DNA of 64,000 nt from Kingdonia uniflora (GCA_014058105.1 JACGCM010001026.1:468533-532532), one strand, 5' to 3'; shown: positions 12,101-24,429, counted from the first letter of the stretch. A program made the numbers and translations. Notes: generated by a model not told the origin, from the letters alone.

Positions 12101-12629
12101 TTTTTTTAGTTGGGTTATGATTTGGCAAGTTTGGGGAGTTGGGGGTTGGTTTTCATTCGGCAGATTTGAGTTTTTTTTTGTTGAAACCCCCAAAATACCC
12201 CCACTTAAACTGGTCTCGGGTGGGGAACGACCAAAACCACAGTATAGGGGGAAGCGTACAATCAAAGCCAAGTTATAAGTTTTGAGGTTAGAAGTCAGCC
12301 CAAAAAACTTCACTCGGGGTTTGTGTTTGTGTGAAGTTTTAAGATTAAAAGTGAGGCCAAACTTCTAGTTTTCATTTTTTCTGGAGATTATTGTAAAATA
12401 ACAAACAAGTTAAGGGTGAGAAGTTTTCAAAACATCTCACATTTTATCACCCTTGACCAATAAACAAACAGGGCTAAATGCTAGTTGGTTTTGAAATGGA
12501 ATCTATAATACTTTTAAGTAGATAGCCATGAATGAAAAAAGTAGTATCAAAACTTAGATAGCCATCTAAAGTCCTATCCTAAATTAGAACTCATAATAAA
12601 TGAGACGGAAAGAGCCCAATAACGACGAC

Positions 12630-13059
12630 AGTGAAACCTATCTAAATGCACTCTTAGGACCAATTAAAAGTGTATATTTAGAGAGGTTGTGCATTTACAA
12701 AGTTTGATCTCCGTACAAGGTATTTAAATAAAGTTAAGGTTTGGCGTCTAATTTACACTAAATATTAGTTAAAGGCTAATGGAAATTAGAGTTTAAAATA
12801 TTGACATAAAAAGTACAATAATGTAATTGACACATGTAACTAAGTGAGAAATTTTTAAGTTGTAGCTAGTTTATTAGAAATGTAGAGCTAAGTGCTATTA
12901 CATAGGTACAAATATACTGGCATGACTAGGAAAAATTTGCATATTGCACAGTGTGCAGAGAAATTCCTAATTTGTACAGTCTCAACTGTGGGACCAACAT
13001 TTTATGTGCAATTAAGTAGATTGTGCGTTTATAAAGGGTGCATTTAGATAGGTTTCACT
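12630..13059. mobile_element. 430-bp MITE with 22-bp perfect terminal inverted repeats
   Basis: Positions 12630-12651 and 13038-13059 are exact inverted copies (starting AGTGAAACCTATCTAAATGC). The ends continue with weaker inverted similarity inside: GGTTGTGCATTTACAAAG near 12682 and AGATTGTGCGTTTATAAAGG near 13018 are related words. There is no coding capacity. I could not find a clear target duplication, so the superfamily is open; ends of the AGTGAAACC type are common in plant MITEs. Confidence 0.8.
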
Positions 13060-14313
13060 ATAATCCTAAGTTGTCAAACTAAAAACATTTTATGCTCGAA
13101 ATTCACAAGCTCAAGTGATTGGATCATAGAAACTAAATCAAAATGCAAGCTTTTTCCAGAGCGTAAACCAAACTTCTTTGCTGAATAGGCCTTCACTTTC
13201 TTGGAAAGGCCCAAGTACCATCGACCTCGGGTTGCAAAATGAACAAAGGGAAAGAATAAATTCCTAAAAGTAGACATGGATGAGCTTCAAGCTCACCTGA
13301 TAGCCCAATTCTGGGCTAAACACAAATTTTTGAGCCTGTGATTGAACCATAGAACAATGAGTCAACACTTGTGAAAAACTTAGGTCTAATACTATAATCT
13401 TAAGGTCATACACTGAGCATTTCGACTCTGAAACTACAACGAAACAAAGCCTGAAGCATGTAACTCTAATAGTTAGTTATATAAATCATATACTTTGGGT
13501 GCACATGTTCTTGCAGCTTGAGTGAACCGCATTTGCCCCTAGTATATTTCCCGCATTAGCCACGAACCTTGCAACTCTTATAGCCTAATCTCTTTATATT
13601 TAGCTTATAAAAAAAATGTAGGTACAATCATGAGAAACATTTGATAAATGCAAACTTTTGAGGAGAATCTTAAGAGTTTGCATTTAAATAAGTTGACAAC
13701 AATGAACATGGTCTCCACAAATACAAAGACCTCTAATTTGGGTAAATATGGGAACCATTGTGGGAGCAATCATGTTAAGGAGCAAATCGAATCTTAATCA
13801 GCTGTCAAATACTCAAGTAGGGATACCAAAATCACCACATTTCTTTAATATTAACCCCAAATGGTCCCCCAATAAAATAAATATGGTCCCCTATCAAAAA
13901 GATTATAAAGCTTAATCAAATACTCTATATGCATCATAACATATAATCACAATTTTCTTGGTTTCGTACTTATATTTATGTATTTATGGGATCAATTCCC
14001 ATGGATTTCGAACACGTCGTAAATTCGCAACATACGAAAGAAGTTAAGGAAACAAAAAAACGTAAAGAAATGAGAGAGAAAAGGTATTTTGTGGCCTAGA
14101 TGTTGTTGGATTATGAGATCTCGACAACGATTCCACGTTGATTCCGTGGATCCCCAACTTGGTTGTGTAGATAACAACAGAGTGTATGTATAATAATGCA
14201 AGTTATGTGTGTACAAAGCTAAACCATGAAAACGGTGGCTTATTCGATGCACTAATAAGTGCTCATGCAATTATAACAATATGTACCATTCAGTCTACGT
14301 ATTTAGCACTCAG

Positions 14314-14352
14314 GCATTCAGCATTCAGCATTCAGCATTCAGCATTCAGCAT
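14314..14352. repeat. Heptamer tandem repeat (GCATTCA)n
   Basis: Five perfect copies of GCATTCA plus a partial sixth. A simple microsatellite-like expansion with no sign of function. Confidence 0.9.
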
Positions 14353-15012
14353 TTGGCGTCTATTCTTGTACATTATTGCCTATTATTTCTTAACTGACGT
14401 CTAGTCTAAAATAATTACTTATTATGACCCCGAAGACTTACCCTACCTCACTTCCGCTGATTTGCAATATCTTTTTCTTTGTTAATGGAAAATGAGAGGA
14501 ATTAAGAAAAAGATAAAGGAAACTTGATCATTGTAGTAAAAGGCAAATAGTATATGAGAGAATTTACCTCGAAGAGAAAAACAATAATGATGGTTAACAC
14601 ATTGAAAGTTTGTAACTAGGTTCTCTAGGGTTTGTTGGGGTAAAATAGGCAGGCAGATATGGATGGGATGCCTTTACTTCTTTAGAGGGGGAGGCCATTT
14701 TTTTTTAAAATTTGCTAGGCGGAAACCCCTTCTTTCTTTTTTTGAAAATAAAAAATAAGGTTAAAAAAACACATAACAAATAATAAATTTACTTAGGAAG
14801 TAAAATGTAATTTTGGGTCTTGATTCATTGTTCACTCAATATCAACTGAAGCATGTGGGAGAGTAGTAGATGTATGGGGTTAAGACAATTTAGTGAGTTT
14901 TTTTTTTTCTACATCAAAAATCATCAATTTTAAGCTAATTTTCTGTATAATTTATAAAAATGGTTAAACTCGTGTTAGTTGGAATACTTTAGAAATTGTT
15001 GGCTCAATTTAG

Positions 15013-15410
15013 TAGGGATGACAATTTGACCCGCCCCATTTGGGGCGGGTTTGGGATATATTAAACGGGTATGGGGCGGGTATGAGAAGTATAACACAAA
15101 TCTGTGGGGAACGGGGTGGATTTGGAATTGTCTCGAAAAATTCGTACCCGCCCCGCCCCATTTAAATAGTTTATTGTTATTACTTTTAAATATATAAATG
15201 AAAATCAATATAAAAGAGTTTTTTTATTGAAAAAATAGTTTTATTAGTTAAATAGGGGTGGGGATGAGATTTAATTTTACAATATGGGGGCGATATGGGA
15301 TCCCCGTTTAACTTAAATGGGTATTGGGACGGGGATGGGAGTGAGAAACTTAGGCCGGGATGGGGATGGGATTCGCTCTCCGCCCCAAATCCGCTTCATT
15401 GTCATCCCTA
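15013..15410. mobile_element. hAT-type MITE with perfect 8-bp target duplication
   Basis: 398-bp element beginning TAGGGATGACAAT and ending ATTGTCATCCCTA, an inverted pair. It is flanked by the identical 8-mer CAATTTAG at 15005-15012 and 15411-15418. An 8-bp duplication with TAGGG-type ends is the hallmark of hAT transposons. The interior is rich in GGGGCGGG and CCCGCCCC words and has no coding capacity, so it is non-autonomous. Confidence 0.92.
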
Positions 15411-15418
15411 CAATTTAG

Positions 15419-16072
15419 TCTTTGCATTCCATGACATTTTTTTGTTAATTGTTAATTGTTTATTGCTTAATATATTTTAAGCCCGCTAATTAAATAACAT
15501 TAGGTTAAAATTTAATTTGTCATTATTGGGAAAATAGAGAATGTGGTCGGTGGTGAGTTTTTTTTTAGCTATGAGCCCTAGATCCATGTTTCAGTGGATC
15601 CTATGTAAGGTACTTCAAATTTACATTATCCAAACAAAGTGAAGTTGGTGATTAGTTAATAAAGTATGTTGTAGCTAAGACTTGTTAATTGCAAATCCAC
15701 ACAAGTTTCAATGGAGTGCGTACCCAATGACTAACACAATCACAAAAAACCTTAAACAAGATTAATATTTAGCAAGCAACTCTCCTTCTTTTAGGTTGTG
15801 AATTGTGTTTGATTTTTAAAAACAATGGTCGAAAAAGTCGCATCCTGAAATCAATGGACAAGTTTTGTAGTCTTACGCGCATGCTAACATGAGAAATAGA
15901 AAATGTCAAAAACAAGTGCATCAAAGCATGTTATTTGATCCACGAGAGTTTTTCTCCTTTCACATAAAGAACTACAAATGGATGTTTGTTTTTCAATTTC
16001 TACAACATCAATAAAATGAAGAAAAAAATTGAATGCCCGTTTTATTTCTTTGCTGAATCTGAATACTTAGGT
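15419..16072. other. Gene-free spacer
   Basis: No feature recognised between the hAT MITE and the next candidate transposon; AT-rich and without convincing frames. Confidence 0.5.
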
Positions 16073-16649
16073 GGTGTTTGTTTTTTAAGTGCAGAATGCT
16101 GAAAAAAAATTAAAGTGCTGAATGTTGAATGTTTTGAAGTGCTGAATAAGTTATGGTATTTTTTTTTCCTAAGAAGTGCTGAAAACTAGTAAATGTCTTA
16201 AATACTTTTGTTATAAAAGAACAAGACTTTGAGCATCAACTTAAAATTGGCACCACCTCTCCACTATAAAGTGCTATGACATCATAAAAGTTTATTCATA
16301 ACTTGAAAAATGGACAAAATGGACATACAAAAGACATTGTTGCACAAAATGGATATACAAAATGAACATACAAAAGACATCATTGCACAAAATGGACAAA
16401 ATGAGCAAAATGGATATACAAAATAGATATCTGAAAGTCACAAGTTAGAAAGAAATATCAGAACACTATATAGTAGAGCAGCACATGCACACCATTTCAT
16501 AAATAAAATAGTCTTACATGTCAAATTTATTACATCAAACTAGAAATATGGATAATTCAAGCTAAAAAATTATAAAACATCAAATTTAGGCAAATAACAA
16601 AGTCATCTTCTTCCTATGTGGCAACACATTATACTTATACCTCCTTGCT

Positions 16650-17002
16650 TATGGTAAAACTTTTAAGATTTCAGCCCACTTATGTTCAATAAGGTTGAAT
16701 GTACCAGTTACTTCATCATAACCCTCCTTAGCCAGTTGTTTTAGGGTCTCCCAAATCTTATACTTGTTCTTCATATAGTCTCATCTGTTTCTTAAATCTT
16801 TATGGGTGATATCCCGTTGGAATTTCTGAATGCATTTCTCCATAATATTCCTCAATAAACTCAGTTTAAGAATATTGTCTCTCTCAGTGTCATAAGTGTC
16901 GATCTCATATTGAGTTTTCTTCATGAACCACAAATCCTTGAAGAGATCAAAAACAAAATGAGAATAGTCTCTACTGAAAGGCATCTGAAGTAGAAAAATC
17001 AT
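16650..17002 (-). pseudogene. Myb/SANT-like DNA-binding domain relic
   Basis: Conceptual translation runs LRNIMEKCIQKFQRDITHKD, then after one stop DYMKNKYKIWETLKQLAKEG and YDEVTGTFNLIEHKWAEILK. This resembles the plant Myb/SANT-like domain (PF12776) in the pattern QLKNrwD.LKkdykiW..L......GyD..tGT. The domain is found in transposon-linked proteins and in related plant genes. The in-frame stop and the lack of flanking coding sequence indicate a dead copy. Confidence 0.5.
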
Positions 17003-17762
17003 AATATTTTAGTAATAAAATAGTCATACATGTCAAATTCATAAAGGAAATTCTACATCAATGTATGCTAAAGAAAGCATAGCCATATAAAAGGGTGGTG
17101 TTATTTTTTATTCAAGGGATCAAGTGAGTCTGAATAGACAAGTTGTTATCACTTTCCCTTGAAAGAGATAAAGAACAATTTGAGAATTTCAGTTCTTGAT
17201 CCTCTCAGTTTCAGTTTTATGGGGTTTTACAGGTAAGAATAAACAATATTCCCTTTTCTATTTTGTTTTTGGTTTTTGGTTTTTTATATTTTTTCCTTTT
17301 TAGTACTTTGATTTGGTGGTGATCTCATTGACTCATGTATTTTGATCTACTTGCTTAGTTCTATAAAGACCTTACTTTAAAAAAGAGAAGTAGTTATTTT
17401 GTTAATAACAAATTTTAGTATTATCACAGTAATCATCATTTCACTTCAAATTTCATGTCTCTAGATCATTTCCTCCCATTTTCTTGTTCTCCCTTTTATG
17501 CAATATATCTAAACTTCTTGAAAAAAAAAAAAAAAATGCTAAAAGATTTTATTTTGGGACTTCCCCAAAATGGAAAAAAGATGCTCTCATATGCCTTTCA
17601 CATATGCTAAAAGATGTTGTCTACATGTATACATGAAGCTAGATAAATAATATGAGTGAATTATGTTTTTCACAATGATATGGGGTACGATTAAATATGT
17701 TTAGTGTAAGGTTGATTGCTTGACTTCAATGAGATTGTAATCCTTAAATAACAACTCTCATA

Positions 17763-18182
17763 CTAAAGTACTCCTAATCCAAGATGTAACACGGCTAAAA
17801 GTAACAAGTTTTTCAAAGATAGGTAACTAATGCAAGTCTTGTGATGTTTAGATAAGACAGGAGCTGAACAAGATGCTATTTCACTCTTGTGATGTTTTTC
17901 ATAAATAAATTTTGTGACACCACAAATAGTACCAAAATAACTCCATACCTGCATGGCTATTTCACTATGAGCAAGTACATGGTAAGTGCTTTCAATCTGG
18001 GATTCCCTACAACATGAACATTTGAAACAAGAGCAACATGCTCTTGAATCACAGTATCCAAGTATGATATTTTTCCACAACTTCCATCCTAGTAATTGTA
18101 TTTTTGCAGGTAGAACATAATGCCAAATCCAATCCAATCCATTCTCTCTTGTTGATCTAATTTTCCTCTCCAAAAATTTCAT
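17763..18182 (-). pseudogene. LINE fragment: reverse-transcriptase zinc-binding domain
   Basis: A 139-residue frame containing WHYVLPAKIQLLGWKLWKN, then CCSCFKCSCC and a segment ESTYHVLAHSEIAMQVWSYF. This fits the zf-RVT domain (PF13966), which follows the reverse transcriptase of plant LINEs and usually reads P.K...F.W....C..C......E...H....C..A...W. The final Cys is Ser here. No reverse transcriptase or endonuclease is present nearby, so it is a short 3' remnant. Confidence 0.55.
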
Positions 18183-19472
18183 GATGATTTAAGTGTAAAA
18201 TTTCCATTGCCTGGTTTGTTTGCTAATGCAAGATTTGTAAAAAGATGCCTTGTTGCATTGATGTGAGGGAACGAGAGAGAGCCTAAGCACTCCATATATA
18301 ATGATTGAATTTGGAAATTTGGGGATCTTTTTGCTGTAATTGTTTAATTCTTCCTAAAATACTTTTGCCCATAAATAAAGGTTGGAAGGAAAAACATTGC
18401 AGCAACAACAACAAATCATTTGATCAGAGAGAGAAGTTGTTTTGACTTAGTAAAAATCAAACTTCAATAACCTGCATCTCCTTGTACCCGATTCATACAA
18501 TGAATTTATGCACAACCCTAAACCCTAAACCCTAAATTGATTTAAATTAGAGATTTTCATACCTTAAACCCAAATCAAAATCCTCTTTACGGATATAACC
18601 CAAACACGATTTCTACAAATCCCAACATCTCAAATCACAAAATCAGCAACAATTCTTTTATATATTAAAAAAAAACACAAAGTAGAGAAAAAGGAAAAAC
18701 ATAAAAAATGGAAAGAAGAAAGAAGAAAGCTAACCGGAGTCGTCCTCACAACAATATCTCATTCCCCCAAGAGTTATCTTCTTTCAGTAACAAATTTTTT
18801 CTCCCTCTCAATTTGGTCTGAGAAATTTTAGGTTGAGAGGAGAAGGGTATTTTCGTCAGCAAGAGGCTTTTTTTTTGCTGAAAAAAAAAATGAAAAAAAA
18901 AAAACTAATCACAACTGCTGATTTTTTGTGTTAAATTTGTTAGTTTGACATTTTTATTTATTTATTATTTTTATTTTTTTCAGTAGCTAAAAAAACACCA
19001 AATTCACTTTTGTTTTTTTATTTATTTTTCAGCTGCTGAAAAATAAAAATAAAAAAATTAAACAGTGAAACAAACACATTCTGAATGAAATTGACTAAAC
19101 GTAAAAATAAAATAAAATAAATGATAAATATATCATTGTTTCGTAAAACTCCAATCATTTCCCCTTAGATGACGAAAAATACTAGTAATTACCATAGCAG
19201 AACCTTCTTTGTAGATAGTAGGGCCTTTTTCACATAATGTGCACCAAAAGAGTTCACCACCATTGATCATCACTTCACTTTCCAATAAGAATATAGAAAT
19301 AAAAAATATAAAATAAAATATAAAATAAAGTCAAAAACAGAAAATAAAAAAATACAAATAAAACAGTCAAACAGGGAGGAACACATGCATGAAGAAGATG
19401 AAGATAAGAGTCATTTGCAAATTTCTCAAGGGCAAAAAAGACCATAACATGCAATAATAGGGGCATTATAGG

Positions 19473-19481
19473 TATAAAAAA
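19473..19481 (+). promoter_or_regulatory. Probable TATA box of the NPY-like gene
   Basis: TATAAAAAA lies about 600 bases before the start codon at 20078. The sequence downstream has CT and GA runs typical of plant leaders, so transcription probably starts near 19505, giving a leader of about 570 bases. The assignment is by motif and position only. Confidence 0.45.
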
Positions 19482-19569
19482 GGGTGGCGTGCCTTAACGG
19501 ACATAAAGTCCCTCTGGCACTCTCTGTATACAGTTCCCTAATTCACACACAAACATTTTACAGAGACAC

Positions 19570-19618
19570 ACTCTCTCTCTCTCTCTGTTTTTTTTTTAGT
19601 TTCAAAGAGAGAGAGAGG
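19570..19618. repeat. CT and GA microsatellite pair in the NPY leader
   Basis: A (CT)n run at about 19570-19586 is followed by a (GA)n run at about 19605-19618. A similar GA run occurs near 19982-20000. Such tracts are common in plant 5' leaders and could pair with each other in RNA. Confidence 0.7.
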
Positions 19619-19713
19619 ATCTCGAGATTAACTATTAAGAGATCTTATCGGATCAAAGGGATTTAAAGCAAAGGCGGCCAGTCTTGAAGAGGGTTAGTTG
19701 AGGACTTGAGGTC

Positions 19714-19746
19714 ATGATGATGATGGAGAGAGGCTCGTATCTCTAG
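19714..19746 (+). promoter_or_regulatory. Short upstream ORF in the NPY leader
   Basis: Starts with four consecutive ATG codons and reads MMMMERGSYL then a stop. It ends about 330 bases before the main start. If the transcript begins near 19505 this frame would be met first by scanning ribosomes and could lower translation of the NPY protein. No conservation data are available. Confidence 0.4.
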
Positions 19747-20077
19747 GAGAGTAATGTTATTACAGAAAGAGAGAGAGAAGGGTGGTTTTGGTTTTGGTTG
19801 GAGGTGAAAAGGTGGTATTTGAAGGGTGTTGTCTGTTTGTCAGAGTGGTTTTGGTTTTGCCATTTTATTGTCAAACACGTATTAATTCTGCCTGACAGAA
19901 CGGCGCATTCGATAGAGTGCGCTCTTGGGTTGGGTGTTTGTGTTTCTGAAACTTGAAAGCTTTAGCTTTTAGTAGTTTCACAGAGAGAGAGAGAAAGAGA
20001 GTGTGTGCTTGTATCATTGTATGTGAGAAGAGCTTTTACAGAGAAACAGAGGTTGTTTTTGAGGATTGTTGTTGAAG

Positions 20078-23000
20078 ATGAAGTTTATGAAACTGGGTTC
20101 AAAGCCTGATGCATTTCAAGCTGAGGGTAATTGTATCAGGTCATTATTCCCCTCTCACTCTCATAATAATATGTCATTATCTATGTTTCACTGTCACTTG
20201 TGAGTTTGTGTTGTTTCAGAGAAAATTTCCAACTTTGGGGTTCTGGGTTTCCAAATTTAAGACTGAAGATGACATTTTTAACGATATTTTTAGTAAATAT
20301 TAGTGATTTTTTGTTTGTTGAACAATGGGGTTTTGATATATGTGTTTAATAGTGAAATAAAGATATGGGGTTTAGATGGTTACTATGTTTTGCCAGTTTT
20401 GGGGTACATATGGTAGGTGAAGAGTAAAAAGGTATTTTTGTTAGCTTTAGAATAGAACTTCGAAGGTGGTAGGTGAATAGTGAAAGTTGTTGTTTTTGGT
20501 AGATTTATTCTTAAATTATGCTCATTTGAGGGTTTTTCTCAGATTGTTGAGCAAAATTTCTAGTTGAGATTGTTTAATTTTGATTCACAAGCTATGATAT
20601 TACAATGTGCATTTTGGGAATGATAGAATTATAGAAGTGAAAGATTAGAATTTGGGTTTCTAAGAGTAGTATATGTGTTGATGCATCAGTTCTCAGATTA
20701 GTTCTTTACACTTTAGGGAAGAGGGATGATGATTCTCATGTTAGATTAAGACCTATTCAAGGAAATGGTCCACACATTGAACTGGAAACTGTGTGTAGTG
20801 CTTGTTGACTTGGTGGTCCACTTGTTGTTGAACAGACCTGATTGATTAGAACAGTGGGACCACTTTCTTGTAATGTTATGTAGGTGTAGCATTGGACATT
20901 GTTGTTGGAGTAGCCCAGAACCTCAAACATTATTCAGAGTTGGAGGTTGGGGACCAGCATTGAAATTGCCTATCTTAGATCTAGCATATGCCTAAAATTC
21001 GATCAATTGTTGATCCCTAGTCCTGACCTTTAATTATCGTCTTAGATGGTATATTTTCGTCGAATGATTGGTATTACTGTTTAGTAGTCTTCTTGAGTTC
21101 AAACTTAGAACGTAGATGTAGTACTGACTAATTATACGTAGGACAGCGTGGCAGTTGGAAGTTTGCAATCTCCAAACTGTTTTGTAATTATCTGGAGCGG
21201 AAGGTTCATGCATCCTTGATTATTTGGTGTTATCTTTGGCGGGCCTATAAGAATTTATAGGATTCGCGATGTTTGAAGCAGTCTAAGCTTGTACATTGTT
21301 CCAAGCGTCGGTACTACGCACTGGACTGAAGTTTGACGAAGTTTAGATGCGGAATAATGCTAGGTTTCGTGTGGTGGGAAAAAAAGTAATAAAGTTAAAA
21401 GTTGAAATATGGATAAAAATATTTGAAGTTAAAAAAACAAAGATAAAAATTGGATTTGGAGAGCAAGCTATAAAGAAAGAATTTGAGCCTGTGGTAAGCA
21501 TGGGCACATCTATCATGTAGAAGAAGAATATTAATACTAAATACAAGTATGCGAGAACTAGTTCTACTACAAAAACAAATCTATCCTAACTGAAACTTTC
21601 ACAAAAGAAAAGAGACTTAATCTTGGGGCTATTGTTTCATAGAGCTGATTTATGAGTGCAGGGAGTGAAGCTGACTTATTCACAAACGTTTTCCATTTAG
21701 TACTATAAAATATGATGTATGGGAAGTTGTCTTTCGCTGCGAAATAAATGTGATACGCTGTCTATCCTTAAAAACCCCATACTTTGTTTTGATGGAGATG
21801 AGGGGACAGAATAGAAAATACTTCATTTAAATTTTGTGTTTTTCTTGTGCAACTGGTTATTATTTAGTCTTTAGACATCTTTTTCCCTTTGCTCTTGAAT
21901 AATGGAATTCCAAAGTATATTCATTAGATGGGTTAGGTTCTTTTACAGGTATGCTATGAGCAGCAGCACATTTTCTTTACTCTCTATATACGTCTTCAAT
22001 ACATATTTTTTATACGGTTATAGAATCTTCATGCTAATTGTCTTACCTATTGCAGGTACGTGTCATCGGAGCTAGCAACAGATATTGTCATTCATGTTGG
22101 AGAAGCAGAGTTTTATTTACATAAGGTATCCTTTCTACACATAAGTTTGCGTTTATGTTATGATTCAAATTACTATGGTTTGTGACATAGTATTTCAAGA
22201 GAGTTATATAAAGTTTATAGGATCAAGTGTTAATGCATAAATCTATCTCACAGTTCCCTCTCCTATCAAAGAGCAACCACTTGCAAAAGCTGGTTTCAAA
22301 AGCCAATGAGGAGAACAACGATGAAGTTCACATGCTTGATTTTCCTGGGGGACCTAAAGCCTTTGAGATTTGTGCCAAGTTTTGCTATGGCATGACCGTG
22401 ACTCTCAATGCTTACAACGTTGTTGCTGCTAGATGTGCAGCAGAGTACCTAGAGATGAACGAGGATGTTGACCGTGGAAACCTGATTTTCAAAATCGAGG
22501 TCTTTCTGAATTCCAGTATTCTCCGAAGTTGGAAAGATTCTATAATCGTTCTCCAGACAACCAAGTCTCTTCTACCTTGTTCAGAGGATTTGAAGGTGGT
22601 TGGAAGATGTATTGATTCCATTGCTTCGAAAACATCTGTGGACCCTTCAAGCGTGCACTGGTCATATACTTATAACAGGAAATTAACATCAAGCGATCAA
22701 ATTGTTGAGAACGCTCCAAGATTTCCAACGAAAATCTCGTCAGTTCCTAAGGATTGGTGGATCGAAGATATATGTGAGCTGGACATTGACCTTTACAAGC
22801 GTGTGATGTTTGCCATTAAAGCAAAAGGGCGAATGTCAAGTGATATCATAGGTGCCGCACTTCAAGCTTTTGCTCTTAGATGGTTGCCAGATTCCGTTGA
22901 TGTATTAGTTTCTGATGATAATATTTTGCAAAATAAGGCCCTAGTCGAAATAGTCATTTGGTTGCTCCCATCTAATAAGGGCATCTGTTGTTCTTGTAGT

Positions 23001-24128
23001 TTTCTTCTAAAATTATTGAAAATTGCCATGTTGGTCGGAACGAGTGACAAAGCCACGGACGAGCTAATGAAAAGAATCAGTGTACAACTTGACGAGGCTT
23101 CTGTAAATGATCTACTTATACCGGCAAGATCAGAGGGCACTGCTGTTTATGATTTCGGGTTGGTACAAACCCTTGTGAATCAGTTCGAGACGCAACATAA
23201 TCAAAACTTGGATTATGTGGAGAAAAACGAGAAGGGGACTGATAATTTTGTTTTAGGGACGGGGTCATGGATTAAGGTGGGCAAGCTGGTTGATGGTTAT
23301 CTTTCAGAAGTTGCAGGTGATCCAAATCTTCCTCTCTCCAGTTTTGTTGACCTGTCGCAGTCCATTCCTGATTCTGCACGACCAATTCATGACGGGTTGT
23401 ACAGGGCAATTGACATCTACTTGAAGGTAAGCTTTTATGTTAGTGCATCCTTTTCATTTATTCTCCGTTCTTATTTCGGCGAAAACAAGGATTGTGTTTA
23501 GTATTGCTCACCTGGCACTAATAAAATGGAAAGAATTCGTAAACACGCTCTAATATTTATCTTCTTATCTTTGTAGGAGCATCTGAACTTAACAAAAGCT
23601 GAGAAAAAGAAAATATGTTCGTTGATGGATGTCAAGAAATTAACTATGGAGGCTTCAATGCATGCAGCGCAGAACGAACAACTCCCACTTCGTGTAGTAG
23701 TACAAGTCCTCTTCTTCGAGCAGGTTAAAGCAGCTACTACCACTGGTCAGAATCCCCCACTTAACATCTCCTGTGACAGTTCGCTTTCTACAACAACAAA
23801 TACTGAAGATTGGGAGAAGACGGCCTCGCCGGAGGATTACAAATCTGTCACTAAAGAAATGAAAAACACGAAAGTTTCTGAAGAACATGTACAAAAAAAT
23901 GGGAAGACGAAAAGTAAAAAAATCAGCAAAAGCAAAGTTGGCAATGCGGTATTGCTTCCATCTCGGTCAAGGAGGATCTTCGACAAGTTATGGGTTGGGG
24001 TTACAGGACATGGGGAAAACAAGAGCTCAGAGACTTCTGGGAGTTCATTGAGTCCAACCTCTATCAATCCTGGAGAGACCAAGTCGTCTAGTTCATCTTT
24101 GAGGCACAGAAGACATTCCGTTTCCTAA
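20078..24128 (+). CDS. BTB/NPH3 protein of the NPY family
   Basis: Four exons: 20078-20139, 22056-22125, 22254-23426 and 23577-24128, all GT-AG and in frame, giving 618 residues. The N-terminus [14 protein letters not shown] is typical of the NPY/NPH3 group. The BTB domain (about 25-125) holds [20 protein letters not shown] and [17 protein letters not shown]. The NPH3 domain starts near 206 ([17 protein letters not shown]) and ends with [20 protein letters not shown] (about 456-475). A Ser/Lys-rich tail follows. The tail segment FDKLW and the wording of the BTB part fit Arabidopsis NPY proteins. NPY proteins act with PID-type AGC kinases in PIN auxin-carrier localisation and organ formation, and NPH3-family BTB domains can bind CUL3. 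The start was chosen because the short first exon encodes the conserved family N-terminus. Which NPY paralogue it matches is not decided. Confidence 0.93.
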
Positions 24129-24429
24129 AGTATACCTCAATGTGACCTGATCAAGGGGAGTGCAAGTAAATGTACTAATGTTTTAGTGTAAAGAATGACG
24201 GGATCGATGAAGGTTAGATGAAGCTGATGTTTGTGCATGCAAATCGAAACAGGTTTTGCTGCGGAGGAGATGTAATTAGTTTCTTTGGTGTTCCTTGTTT
24301 CGATTAAATGTGTTGCTGGTTATTGTAGCGTTGTTATCATTAACCTTCTTATTATATAATCTATTCGAATTTAGGTTAAACAAGCTCTCTTAACCCTAAA
24401 GATTATTACAGTTTTGCAGAGGAAAAGAG
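24129..24429. other. Shared 3' region of two convergent genes
   Basis: About 300 bases between the stop codons of the NPY-like gene (+) and the HLS1-like gene (-). Both 3' untranslated regions must lie here and may overlap as antisense RNAs. No other feature seen. Confidence 0.6.

Larger units (their letters stand above)
8194..12474 (-). mobile_element. Decayed PIF/Harbinger DNA transposon
   Basis: About 4.3 kb. The left end reads GGCCATGTTTGTTTG and the right end, reverse-complemented, reads GCCCTGTTTGTTTATTG, an imperfect terminal inverted repeat. The flanking triplets are CAA and TAA, a likely diverged 3-bp target duplication, as expected for PIF/Harbinger. Inside, on the minus strand, is a broken HARBI1-like nuclease (separate entry). 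The upstream part of that gene, near 11860-12100, is GA/CT-rich. A second frame expected for this superfamily (a Myb/SANT partner) was not recognised; the small frame at 8622-8885 is the only other candidate. Terminal sequence and nuclease agree on the family; exact ends are less sure because of decay. Confidence 0.75.
12475..15012. other. Gene-free stretch with one MITE and a heptamer repeat
   Basis: Apart from the MITE at 12630-13059 and the heptamer repeat at 14314-14352, I see no coding, RNA or transposon structure. Frames of 60-90 codons here have no recognisable motifs. Confidence 0.5.
16073..19078. mobile_element. Candidate TIR transposon, decayed, with nested LINE piece
   Basis: The left end reads GGTGTTTGTTTTTTAAGTGC and the right end, reverse-complemented, TGTGTTTGTTTCACTG. 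Both subterminal regions are rich in the words CAGCTGAAAAA or GTGCTGAA. Between them lie a Myb/SANT-like relic and a LINE fragment (separate entries), both on the minus strand. The flanks TCTGAATA and TCTGAATG could be a diverged 8-bp duplication, but they do not abut the repeat exactly. Plant transposons with such ends occur in the PIF/Harbinger and hAT groups; I cannot decide which. Without the ends the stretch would simply be called repeat-rich. Confidence 0.45.

Noticed and set aside
11780..12313. 177-codon minus and 143-codon plus open frames
   Set aside because: They cover a GA-rich low-complexity tract, have biased composition and no domain pattern on either strand.
14314..14352. Heptamer repeat as telomere-like or CRISPR-like array
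   Set aside because: GCATTCA is not the plant telomere unit (TTTAGGG), there are no spacers, and it is only five copies long.
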